NCBI RefSeq assembly: GCF_964340395.1
Contig: NC_135556.1
Span: 25,753,723 to 25,817,722, forward strand
Length of the DNA stretch: 64,000 nucleotides
Reading direction: 5' to 3'
DNA from: Glandiceps talaboti
Taxonomy: Eukaryota > Hemichordata > Enteropneusta > Spengelidae
The notes below the pieces were generated by a model. It was not told where the DNA came from and made no database searches. It saw only the letters and a list, made by a program, of their open reading frames with translations. Shown one piece after another: positions 50,036 to 60,535 of this stretch. Within the stretch, counting starts at the first letter, position 1. Each line of letters begins with the position of its first letter. A program made the position numbers and the translations under genes.

Positions 50036-51080
50036 CTGTAAATCACCCACAAAATAAGACAATGAAATATAACGGCAATAGTTCCTATAAAACAGGTAAT
50101 ATTATTGATTTTTGATAAAATTTACCAAAGTTTGTTCAGTTGTCTAACACTGATTAAGACTGAATTCAATCAACAAGTGTACTGTAATTTGGGTACAGGC
50201 CATACTTGTTTCTCATGACCCAACTCATATTTCTTCAACCTGGTAAAATAATAAAAAGATGCCCTCTATGGCAGGATTAGGAAAGGGTCACAACATCACT
50301 TAGCAACCATACAAGTGCATATCTAAGCAAAAATTATCATATCAATTGCTGAAATTTGGGAACTTTAATAAAACAAATGGTACAAGTTTCCACCTGACTT
50401 TGTCATTTCTAAGTCATTCAGAATGTTAAAGTATGATTATGCAATGAAAGTATCACCAACATGTACTCATACACTCAGTTACTTTTTTAAATACCTGTTT
50501 TTTAATTTTTTCAACCAACCCAATGACCTGCCATTTTTAAGGAGTTACGATGAGAAACACAGAATTTAGTACAGGTGGACTAATAGCAAAATTCATGGGG
50601 AATAGTGTACATTTTGTCAGGGGCATTCTTCCAATTTGTTATAAGGAAGGCAATCTTTTCTTGCAACTGAGAGAAAAGTGCAATTTTTTTGAGCCTTTCC
50701 CTCCCCTTCTTCAAAAGTCTTATCAATAAGTGACTGAAAAAATACCAGGAACCCCCCCCCCCCCCAACCCAAACAAACACACATTGACTATTTGACAGAA
50801 GATAAACTATGCACATCTGTATGCATTCAATGATATTGAGGTAGCAATGTAAATTGTAACAACACATGTCCCCTTTCATCTGAGTGAGTGAAAAGTACGG
50901 AGAACCCCATGACCTGATATTTGAGTTATGCAAAACAACATATGACCTCACAAAATGAATAGTAAGTCTGACTTCTCAGGTGCATGTATCAGGATTTATC
51001 GTTGTATACTATATCATAAGAGTGTTGTATATTTCACATGTATTACCAAGACTTAACCTACCTACCTACCAGGTACCTAC
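50036..51080 (-). other. MAT2B intron 3 (about 1.0 kb)
   Basis: Donor GTAGGT after CACTCAG and acceptor TTTACAG. It contains a dispersed repeat copy at about 50290-50580 and a C-run (50746-50766). The minus frame at 50580-50951 is not recognisable. Confidence 0.85.
50290..50580 (+). repeat. Dispersed repeat, copy 1 (unnamed family)
   Basis: The phrases ACAAGTGCATATCT, ATCACCAACATGTAC, AGTTACTTTTTT, CCTGTTTTTT and GTTACGATGAGAAACACAGA occur here in the same order and spacing as at 59195-59450, with drift between them. This marks a common interspersed element of about 260 bp. There is no coding capacity. Ends are not defined. Confidence 0.7.
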
Positions 51081-51233
51081 CTGAGTGGTTATCTAGTGTA
51101 GCTTTCTCCCCAGCAAGTTTACTTTCACCATATTTGTTCAGTGGATTGGTTGCAGCGTCTTCTTTGTATGGTGGTGAAGTTCCATCAAATACATAGTCAG
51201 TACTGATATAAACCATAAATGCACCAAATTCAC
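51081..51233 (-). CDS. MAT2B: MAT2B exon 3 (active-site-like region)
   Basis: A 153-bp exon, phase 1 in and out, acceptor ATCATTTTTAG. It encodes residues 99-148: GAFMVYISTDYVFDGTSPPY, then LNKYGESKLAGEK. STDYVFDG (108-115) and YGESK (Y132...K136) are the extended short-chain dehydrogenase signature; YxxxK is retained. Upstream codons of the same open frame, to 51351, are intron 2. Confidence 0.97.
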
Positions 51234-51626
51234 CTAAAAATGATTGATACAAAAATATGACAATAAATACATTAAGTAAAGTTAGTGCAGCATGACTGCA
51301 ACTGGGACATTTTTTCATCATGCATGATACAACCAAAGCTGTATTCCACAAAATTGTTGATTGGCAATTACTTTAACAAAGACACTATGTCTGTTAATTA
51401 ATGATTGATTTTAGCCATAGGCAGTGAAGTGACAGGTTTACATCTTGGGTGACAGCTTGGTATTGAATCAAACCATGTTAGTTTGACTTGCCTAAAGACC
51501 TGTATATGGTATATCGATGCACAAGCTAGATCATACACAGTCAGAGTGATAGCCATATATTCTTTCACAGCATGTCCATGTTTTATATGCAAATCGAATT
51601 CAATATTTTCTGGTCGATGATAGTCT

Positions 51627-51860
51627 GGATGCTAACTGTGGTCTAACCACATGTGAGTCAAGGTATAAATCGTAATGATACTGTACAGGAACTGGATGCT
51701 AACTGTGGTCTAACCACATGTGAGTCAAGGTATAAATCGTAATGATACTGTACAGGAACTAGACTATGTGAGTCAAGGTATAAATCGTAATGATACTGTA
51801 TAGGAACTAGACTGTGAGTCAAGGTATAAATTGTAATGATACTGTATAGGAACTAGACTA
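51627..51860. repeat. 67-bp / 45-bp related tandem units
   Basis: Two 67-bp units (GGATGCTAACTGTGGTCTAA at 51627 and 51694) share ATGTGAGTCAAGGTATAAAT and CGTAATGATACTGTACAGGA with two following shorter units. The short units lack the segment containing TGTGGTCTAACCACA, a palindrome. Confidence 0.92.
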
Positions 51861-52336
51861 GGTCGATGAAGGTACTGGTTTTTGGTTGCATATCAGCAAA
51901 TTCAAAATTCATTACATTTTCTTTCAATGTTATGTGTATAGCTACATGCACAAGTTTACTTGTAGATGATTCAATACACCTTATAATGTATAATATTAAG
52001 AAGTACGTCACAGCCGACAAAAGAATTTTACAAAATACTGCCAATGGCAATGTGCACAACTCGCATAATATACAGTGAGAGAAATACACTTCAAACATAA
52101 CAACACCCCTACAGGATAATGGAACATCCCATAAACTTTGACCAAGTGATTATGTAACAAATTATAAAACCATACTTCATAGACTTCCTCTGTAAAAGAC
52201 TGACTGTTGTGATAGAAAATCAATCTTTTGGACATAAATTGAAAGCCACTGATACTGATTATTTTCATCTAGATACCCAAATAATATCTCCACCAAATCT
52301 CAAAGCAATCGGTCAGGTGGTTTTTGACTTTAATTC

Positions 52337-52339
<3 letters not shown>

Positions 52340-52415
<76 letters not shown>
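52340..52415. repeat. (AC)n microsatellite
   Basis: An uninterrupted AC run of about 37 units in MAT2B intron 2. Confidence 0.98.
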
Positions 52416-52419
<4 letters not shown>

Positions 52420-53400
52420 TTGTGTGATGACTATAGCCATACTGAACTACTTTAGTGTTCATTTGTGCTAACCTTGTAGAACATTAAGTGTTAAAAGTCA
52501 ACATAAATGGGGTCAGAGGTCGGATTAATTTGAATGTCTGGCTTTGTAATGCTTTCTTGAAAACAATATGCCAGCCCTTGTAGGCAAGTATTAAAGTCTT
52601 TTCATAAACTCTTACTCTGTATTTGAATCAGACTGTAGCAATATGAAGGAGTGCATTACAGCCATTCATCTTACATGTTGGGTCATATATGAGAGTGTTT
52701 TTTTTACTAGAAACTCTTCCATTATTCTGGCAACTTGTCTGTTTCATTAAAAGGTTTTTCATGTTTACAATCTGGATACAATTCAAACTCATTACACTTA
52801 GAAGATTTCTTTTTGTAAAATACAATTCAGTACATGATATTGCTAAAGGGGATAAAGTACTACAAGTTTAATATAACCTTTCTTTCAGTGTATTTCTGTC
52901 AATACATTGCTAAAAGGGAATTACTGTTACAGGTAACAGTAACAGTATAACCTAGGATTTAGAGTAAACCCTTCTCTAAACTGAACAAGGATCCTTTCTA
53001 AAGTGATTTCCTCTCTAAACCAAACTGTACCAAAAGTTCAAAACTAACTTGTTAAACAAATTAACATTTTACAGTTACATCTATCAATTTCCTCCTCAAA
53101 CAGAATAACTTCGTCAAAAGAACCCTTCTCTAAACTGAATCTGGGGCCTCTCTAAACTGTACTGTACTGTACTGCACTGTACTATGCATTCAAAATAACT
53201 TAACAACATCTCTTTTTAAAGTGAACATCTCACTGACAACTTAATATGTTCAAAGATGAATTTTTTCAAATGAGTAAAATCTCTTTTTCAAACTGAATCC
53301 CTCTCTTCAAAACTGAACTGAACTACCGTAATGTCAAATTGGCACAATCCCTTTTAAAAGTGAATCTCTATCTAAATTGAATCCCAAATCTCTCTCTAAA

Positions 53401-53541
53401 CTGAACAGTGTACATTGACAGTGGAGTCATCCTAAACTGAACAGTGTACATTGACAGTGGAGTCATCTAAACTGAACAGTGTACGTTGACAGTGGAGTCA
53501 TCTAAACTGAACAGTGTATGTTGACAGTGGAGTCATCCAAA
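53401..53541. repeat. 35-bp minisatellite (4 copies)
   Basis: CTGAACAGTGTACATTGACA followed by GTGGAGTCATCCTAAA starts at 53401, 53437, 53472 and 53507 (period 35-36). The last copies have GTACG or GTATG in place of GTACA. Confidence 0.95.
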
Positions 53542-53874
53542 CAAATGTTCCAGCACTGCATTCCTAACCAAAGATAACAAAATGATAAATGGAAAAGATG
53601 TGGGAAAAATGTGTCTATACAGACACTGGAATGGATACTAGCTTGAACATTCCAGACTTTAATCCAATCATTCCAGTGATATCAATACCAGGATCACTGC
53701 AGTAATTGTTAATCTCCATACCTGGAATACTTCGCCGGAATTAATGGTAATCTCTCACAACAATAGGAAAGAGATTGACTATGCAATGGATGTTTATATT
53801 CAAACTACTGTCAAATATAGATTTCTAAGTTTGATTTTATTTGTTATTTTATGCTGCTCTAGCTTCCATTAAAC

Positions 53875-54255
53875 AGTGGAGTGGAATTATAGACAATGGA
53901 ATGATACTATAGACAGTAGGGTGTACTATAGGCAGTGGAGTGGAAATATAGACAGTGAAGTGATATTATAGACAGTGGAGTGATACTATAGACAGTGTAG
54001 TGGTACTATAGACAGTGGAGTGTGTGTCCACTGGTACTATAGACAGTAGGGTGGTACTATAGACAGTGGAGTGGAACTGTAGACAATGGAGTGATAATAT
54101 AGACAGTAGCATGGTACTATAGACAGTAGCGTGGTACTATAGACAGTGGAGTGATACTATAGACAGTGGAGTGGTACTATAGACAGTGGAGTGGTACTAT
54201 AGACAGTGGAGAGGTACTATAGACAGTAGAGTGATACTATAGACAGTGGCATGTG
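53875..54255. repeat. 20-bp minisatellite (about 18 copies)
   Basis: ACTATAGACAGTGGAGTGGT-type units with frequent single changes (GTAGGGTG, GTAGCATG, GTAGAGTG). The unit core GACAGTGGAGT is shared with the neighbouring 35-bp array, which suggests a common origin. Confidence 0.95.
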
Positions 54256-54289
54256 CTGGTACTTTTTTTTTTTTAAATCATTCCAACAA

Positions 54290-54520
<231 letters not shown>

Positions 54521-56236
54521 TAACATTTCATCATTTGTATACATTTTGGTATCCGATTCAAAGATAAAAGAAACTATACTTTCTACTGGCTACATATACA
54601 CAGAATATGAACATACAAAAATGGGTGGTTTTTGTAAGGGAAATTGTTGTCATAACAATTACATAGCCTTTCACACTTTTCTGAGTTCAAAATTTTGTAG
54701 GAGGCAAGTTTATGAAGAGAAAGAGTGATGCCTCAAAGTTTGGTCAAAGAAATTCTTGATGTTAGCTGATTTGTTTATGTAAGGAATTAAAAGTAAGACT
54801 CTCAAGGTCTCCACATATTGGAAAGATGATACACCTATAAACATGGTACATTTGTTAGTAATTAATCCAAAGGTCTAATCTGTCATTCTTTAAGACATCT
54901 AGGAAGGACAGATAGATTGTAAACACATTGAAAGACTTAGAGTGGTTTGATTGATTGTTTACTACCCTGAATACAACATTTGAAATCGAGTTGTCACTAG
55001 TAAATGAAAAAACTATCATCCAAGTCAGTGGCGTGAGATGAACTTTCTACTTGATTGCATACATAATACATTAACTTTAAGAGTTAACAAGTCTACACTG
55101 ATTGGTTACTTAGAGTGGACATCACCAAAGCCATGCTAACTACAGGACATTTCATTTCATAACCTTTAGAACAGGACAGCCTGGAATCCATGCTAACTAC
55201 AGTAGTTATTGTATAATTATGAATAGAACAGTACAGAAACACATTCAATTTTAATACTATAGTAATTTTCCAAGGGCAGTCTAGTCCTCCCGAGTCCCAT
55301 GTGTTTTATCAGGTTTCCCCACTAAAATTGAAAATTTATGCAACTTTACAAGATTTCTCCCCTTTCTTACCAGGGTTCCCCAACCTTAACAATAACAATA
55401 ACACTGAGCACTTTGTAGAGAATTTGATACAAGTTATCACATGTTTATCTCAGGTTTCTGACACAAATGAAGTTGTTTGGTCCTTGGAAAATAGAGAAAT
55501 CACTGTGGTAAATTCTCCCTTTGATCAAAGTTATCTTTATTCAAAGTAAAATACAGTTCTGTGGTTCCCTTTGTTTTTTACCATTACTAGCTTCCTGTAT
55601 GTAATTGCCGGATTACAATAGTTGTACTGTATATAGTGATAAAATAATCATGTTATTACAACATAGGCATTTGCCAACTTTTTTATGACAATGATATTAC
55701 TGTTTCTTACCAACTACACTCAGCTTAGTCAAATCATCTTCTGACTGTGTTAACACTTTTGTGCAAAATTCAATGACTCTTTCCTTCTATCTGGTGAGTG
55801 ACATTTGATGTTTTTACTTTAAAGAAACTGTGGTAATGTACATATATACCCCGATTTCGAATAAGTTGTCAACTAAGCTGACATAAACAAAGGTATACCA
55901 TGATAATGCTGATAGGTGGCGCTATATTAGTTTTTTCCTTTTACCAAACTGCATGTCTCATTGGTATATGTGAGAATATTACAAAGAAACCATTTATCAC
56001 TAACATATGAACAAATAACTAACATATTTTATTATTATCTAAAGACAATATGTGGGTGAGACAGGGAGAACACTGAAGCAACAGTTTATCAACAATATAT
56101 CAACAATTAATACTACCAAAAATAATTTCCCCGTTCCCCAACATTCAACTCCCCTGGCCACAACATTCATCATGTAACACTCACAGCTACCGAAAAGGGA
56201 TTAAAAACCCAGATGTGCGATAGGCTAAAGAGAAAT
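54521..56236. other. Intronic DNA, nothing further recognised
   Basis: Part of MAT2B intron 2. The phrase CATGCTAACTACAG appears twice (about 55132 and 55189). The plus frame at 55301-55549 is not recognisable. Confidence 0.5.
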
Positions 56237-56350
56237 ATTAGATTAGATTAGATTAGATTAGATTAGATTAGATATACTTTATTGTCCATAAAAACATGGA
56301 AATTTGTCTTGACACCAGGCAAACATCAAATGTAATAAAAGACAAGACAC
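56237..56350 (-). mobile_element. Non-LTR retroposon 3' terminus with (TAATC)n tail
   Basis: On the plus strand GATTA repeats about seven times (56237-56272) and then reads TATACTTTATTGTCCATAAA followed by AACATGGAAATTTGTCTTGA. On the minus strand this is CAAATTTCCATGTTTTTATGGACAATAAAGTATA followed by (TCTAA)n. A short stem around GGACAATAAAG plus a tandem tail is the familiar 3' end of L2/CR1-type LINEs and SINEs that use them. The element lies in MAT2B intron 2 in sense orientation; its body towards 56520 is too diverged to name. Confidence 0.6.
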
Positions 56351-56650
56351 ATGTACAGACACAAATCACCAATGTAAAACTGAAGGTATACAGCCAATTA
56401 AAAATAAAACTTAAAAGTGCTTGTCAGTGCTACAGAATAATGACTGAGAACAATAGCATTAAAAATTGTGTTTACTATTTGCCAAGTCCAAGTTTTAAAG
56501 TTTTACAGCAGATGGAATAGAGGACTTCTTTCAAGCTCTGGGCATCATTAGGCGGCAACCTGGTAAATATTGGAAGTGGGTGCAGGTGTCTCTTACAATG
56601 TTCATGTTTTTGATAGTGACAAGTAAATATGCATACAAAATAAGTCTTAC

Positions 56651-56765
56651 CGCATAGCTTGGCTAACATGGCTGTAGCATCAACATTTAATTTCTTTGTC
56701 ACTTCTTCTTGTTTCTCTACAATATCAGGCCTTCTTTCTGCTGCTGAGTGAATAACTACTGTAGG
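56651..56765 (-). CDS. MAT2B: MAT2B exon 2
   Basis: A 115-bp exon, acceptor TTTATTTACGACAG, phase 0 in, phase 1 out (donor GTAAGA). It encodes residues 60-97: PTVVIHSAAERRPDIVEKQE, then EVTKKLNVDA and TAMLAKLC. HxAAERRPDxVE and LNVDA are hallmark MAT2B segments, aligning with the nucleotide-binding half of the fold. The next codon (G98) is split across intron 2. Confidence 0.97.
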
Positions 56766-57364
56766 CTGTCGTAAATAAAAGTACAATATATTTCTAATGA
56801 CCTTATCGAAATATTTGAGATGGTAAAAGTGTAAATAAAGATGATATTCATTAAAATGACCGACATCAATGAAAACTATGTTTATGCAAAACACATCTCG
56901 GGTAAAAAACATTATTTTTAGGTGTAAATGTTTACTTTGCCTTACTGCAAACTTGCTTTCAAATTTTATGCCAAGTTCTATACCAAATGAGTACTAACTT
57001 TGGGTCAACTAAGCTATATTGATAATCTGTAATTTGCCGTATAGTGTGGATGCTATTTGGATTTCAGTATGAATGATAAGTTTTTATTCTTCATCTATGG
57101 CAAAAAAAAAAAAAAAAAATTAATATGAAACAGCGCCCTCAATCATTATATAAAGAAATTTTGACATCCTTTCTTTTTACAACTCTACAACATTTTGTGT
57201 TCCATTATTTATGTAATTTGACATTTTTGTATACATTGATGCTTTAGAAATATACATGACTGGGAAAAAGATTACATGATATATTTCAATATTTTTTTAC
57301 ATTTACATATTGCTAGTATCTCTATGGATGAAATGAAACAAATGTAACATGATGAAATGCACAC
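56766..57364 (-). other. MAT2B intron 1 (about 0.6 kb)
   Basis: Donor GTGTGC after TTTAAG. The intron includes a poly(A) run at 57102-57119 (plus strand) and CAGCGCCCTC (57131-57140), which on the minus strand reads GAGGGCGCTG, part of a CTCF-like core. Confidence 0.85.
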
Positions 57365-57541
57365 CTTAAATTCTTGCATAGCTGCTCTTATTTGATTCTC
57401 GTCACAAATATCAACTTTTCTCAGAGAACCTGTTGCTCTGGTGAATGCACAGCCAAATACTTCCCATGATGCACTGCTAAACTCCTTCAGGATTGGTCTT
57501 CCAAGTAATCCAGATGCACCTGTGATCAATACCCTCTTCAT
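57365..57541 (-). CDS. MAT2B: MAT2B exon 1: methionine adenosyltransferase regulatory subunit beta, N-terminus
   Basis: MAT2B binds the catalytic MAT2A dimer and modulates S-adenosylmethionine synthesis from methionine and ATP in cytosol and nucleus. It has an NADP-binding extended short-chain dehydrogenase (RmlD-like) fold but no known oxidoreductase role in the complex. The five exons join without frame conflict into 298 residues. This exon gives residues 1-59: MKRVLITGASGLLGRPILKE, with the dinucleotide motif GASGLLG at 8-14, through VDICDENQIRAAMQEFK. Downstream exons add AAERRPD, STDYVFDG, YxxxK, LRIPILYG and IKGxFHWS. The protein is shorter than human isoforms (323-334): it lacks their N-terminal extension and the last ten or so residues. 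The ATG at 57541 begins at the beta-strand usually first in this fold, and no in-frame upstream ATG with leader-like sequence was seen. Confidence 0.96.
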
Positions 57542-57892
57542 TCTTAGCTATATTCCTACAATTCAAATGGAATGGTCTTCAACATTAACACACTTTCATT
57601 TCTATTTTTAATCAAACTTGGAAGATTTAAAATTTTGGATTGTCTTCAGTTTTTTCCAGCAAAAATTCTTAGCCTTACTAAAACACAACAATGATGTTTA
57701 CATGTACTACCCACCCTTCAAATACTGTATTATGGTGAATTTGTCAATGACATTTCTTCAAACTTTTAAAGACGTAAACAACCCATGAAAAAATGTAATT
57801 TTAATAATTTTATAACCTAACAATTTAAAACAGCATTATTATATCATTCTGTATTTATACTGGAACTGGATAGTTCTATCAGCATATCAATA
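57542..57892 (-). promoter_or_regulatory. MAT2B 5' flank (probable 5'UTR and core promoter)
   Basis: AT-rich sequence immediately upstream of the MAT2B start, with no obvious TATA or CpG cluster. The gene start is inferred from position only. The next upstream structure is the 66-bp minisatellite. Confidence 0.3.
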
Positions 57893-58452
57893 ATTATCTC
57901 CCATGAAGTCCAGTGAGGGCCATCCCCAATGGCTTCATGAAGTCCAGTGAGGGCCATCCCCAATGGCTTCAGTATTAATGTGGGAGGAAAGAGAAGTGTC
58001 TCAAGAAGTCTAGTGAGGGTCATCCCTCATGGCTTCAGTGTTAGTATAGGAGGAAATCAGAGTGTCTCAAGAAGTCTAGTGAGGGTCATCCCTCATGGGT
58101 TCAGTGTTAGTGTAGGAGGAAACTGGAGTGTCTCAAGAAGTCTAGTGAGGGCCATCCCTCATGGGTTCAGTGTTAGTGTAGGAGGAAACTGGAGTGTCTC
58201 AAGAAGTCTAGTGAGGGCCATCCCTCATGGCTTCAGTGTTAGTATAGGAGGAAATCAGAGTGTCTCAAGAAGTCCAGTGAGGGCCATCCCTCATGGGTTC
58301 AGTGTTAGTGTAGGAGATAATCGGAGTGTCTCAAGAAGTCCAGTGAGGGCCATCCCTCATGGCTTCAGTGTTAGTGTAGGAGGAAACTGGAGTGTCTCAA
58401 GAAGTGGGCCATCCCTCATCGCTTCAGTGTTAGTGTAGGAGGAAACTGGAGT
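57893..58452. repeat. 66-bp minisatellite (about 8 copies)
   Basis: GTCTCAAGAAGTCTAGTGAG followed by GGCCATCCCTCATGGCTTCA and GTGTTAGTGTAGGAGGAAAC repeats with period 66 (57998, 58064). A shorter, older unit without the middle part opens the array (57905 and 57938). Since 66 is divisible by three, one plus frame stays open for 163 codons with a 22-residue period (GFSVSVGGNWSVSRSLVR type). No start, splice or family evidence supports expression. It lies 350-900 bp upstream of MAT2B. Confidence 0.95.
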
Positions 58453-58762
58453 AACAAACTTCAGTAATAAAACACATGATTTTGAGTTAAATTTACATGT
58501 AGGTGTTGATATAAATTAAATTATGATATATATGTTTATGAATTATGACTGATGTAGATGAAGTTTGAACATTATTTTAGCATTAATCTCTTACTATGGT
58601 AACTAAAACTGGCAACTCACAGTAATCTGCAATGATTGATTTTTCATTTTCAAAAATCATAGTTAAAGCTTTTGAAAACAATGGCTTGTGGCATATCTAT
58701 CAATATACTGCTACTCAAGTTCCAAAAAAAAGCCAACATAGATGACAGTAAAATGCACATCT
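58453..58762. other. Nothing recognised
   Basis: AT-rich DNA between the 66-bp array and the CTCF-like motif. I see no exon or repeat here. Confidence 0.45.
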
Positions 58763-58763
58763 G

Positions 58764-58777
58764 CCACTAGATGGCGC
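58764..58777 (+). promoter_or_regulatory. CTCF-like motif CCACTAGATGGCGC
   Basis: TGCCACTAGATGGCGCTAG fits the bilaterian CTCF core consensus (CCASYAGRKGGCRS) at essentially every informative position. It lies about 1.2 kb upstream of the MAT2B start. Two weaker GGCGC-core matches lie inside the first introns (55915 and 57131). Binding is not shown; a 14-base match can occur by chance, but in AT-rich, CpG-poor DNA this is notable. Confidence 0.45.
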
Positions 58778-60460
58778 TAGTCATGTTTCGCCCTTTCATA
58801 CAAAACTTTAGTTCCCTTGATTTCCAGACTTATTCATCTATGACATGTTCATCTAAATTACTGCAACTCATTAGCTTTGAAAATCTAGAATAAATACAGA
58901 AAAGTCCTTTATTGCATTGGCTGAGTGAATAATGACAATACAGCTATACAAGTCAAAGAATAATATCTGTTGAATAAAGTACTTCTGAGAAAACTAAAAA
59001 AAAATAAATAAAAGAATTGGATCTCATTAGACCTTGATAGCTTAAAGTAATATTAGGGTGGTCCGATTTATTCTTATGTTTCTCATGGCCTGACTGACCC
59101 TTCTGCAATTCGATAAACTTTAAGACAAAATCAACAGCATAAATGGTGGTTGAATTACATGTAGAAAAAACTATAACAGTGCTGATGGTAACAGGCAATG
59201 CCACAAGTGCATATCTGGGTAAAATTGATCATTTATCGCTCAATTTGTGACCTTAACAGTATCCTTCTAACTATGATTGTCATTTCTAGGGCAACAAGAC
59301 TATCAAAAGTGCAATTAGGAATTGAAATTATCACCAACATGTACATACAGAATTACTTTTTTTTTTTCTATTTCCTGTTTCTTTTTTAATCAACTGATGA
59401 ATCCATCATTTTAAAGGTGTTATGATGAGAAACACAGAACTAAAAAAAGGTTGCTCTTGAAGATAAAAAGACAAATAGATTTAATGCATATAGTAGTAGA
59501 ATACACACTCATATAATTTATTCTGAATTCAGACAGCCTACTTGGAAATGAAAAAATACTGATACATTGTAACAATTTAAACACCACACAATTGACTTGA
59601 CATGGTTGATAGATATACAATGTAGCAAAATATGAAAACAAACAATAGAATGGAATGATTGACTGATACCTTGCAGCAAAATATGGCAAGGTAAACTACA
59701 CAATGGTATATTATGGTTGGGTGACTAGATTAATTACAAAATTATTTGTCTTCCTTTGTGAGATACAAAGACACACTTTGGAACATTGGAATGGCTTTGT
59801 TATTACATGATTGCTTTTAATCAATTTTAATTCTGTTTTCCTTCCGCTACACAAATTAGTTATCAACATCTATTTATCAATTTTTTATTCATATTTTACT
59901 GACTCTGAAAATTCATTAATTATAGAGGTGATTTTTGTCCATTCTTGTTAATTTGACGTAATTTATGAAGAGAATGCAAGTTTTTTGATAGCTTGTAACC
60001 TTTGAGGTCAAGGTTAAGTGTTGGGCCATCAAGATCATTAATGAAAACTCAAGGGTCATGCACTGTGTATGTCCAGTATGCATATGTTTGGGGTGTTTGA
60101 CATTAAAACTCAAAAGTGTTGTGGTTTTCCATCATTTGCAATCCCAAAGTACGTCTTCGTTTGACCTCTTCCCTCATACCAATTTGCTTCTCTACTTCTC
60201 TGCTTCTCCTTGTTGCTCAATGAAGCATAGCAGTTACTGAAGTTGCATGTCAGGTTCCCCCCTCCCCTCACACAAGTGAATGTTTACTACACAATGATGG
60301 GCAGAGAGAGAGAGAATCAAATTGGTACTAGAGAACACATCAAACCAAGATATACATCTGGATAACATTGACGTTTGAAAAAATACATAAACCTGTTGAA
60401 TTTTAGTGTCAAATTCTCGTTTGTAAGAATCCCAAACAATATGGCCACTGGAAGATGCCC
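58778..60460. other. No gene recognised
   Basis: AT-rich sequence upstream of MAT2B, apart from the dispersed repeat copy at 59195-59450. Frames of 60-89 codons are hydrophobic or AT-biased and unrecognisable. A short (GA)n is at 60303-60314. Confidence 0.5.
59195..59450 (+). repeat. Dispersed repeat, copy 2 (unnamed family)
   Basis: Same ordered phrases as the 50.3-kb copy: CACAAGTGCATATCT, ATCACCAACATGTACATACA, AATTACTTTTTTTT, TTTCCTGTTTCTTTTTTAATC, GTTATGATGAGAAACACAGA. The same orientation and about 260-bp length indicate a shared mobile or segmentally duplicated origin. Confidence 0.7.
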
Positions 60461-60462
60461 TG

Positions 60463-60480
60463 TGCATCATCATCATCATC

Positions 60481-60518
<38 letters not shown>

Positions 60519-60535
60519 TTATTCTCAAATTAATG
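60463..60535 (-). repeat. (CAT)n-(AAT)n microsatellite, possibly a retroposon tail
   Basis: ATCATCATCATCATCAT runs into about twelve AATAAT triplets and then TTTATTCTCAAATTAATGAT. Read on the minus strand it is GAGAATAAA followed by (TTA)n, similar in layout to the retroposon tails at 20.8 and 56.2 kb, but the evidence is weaker. Confidence 0.6.
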
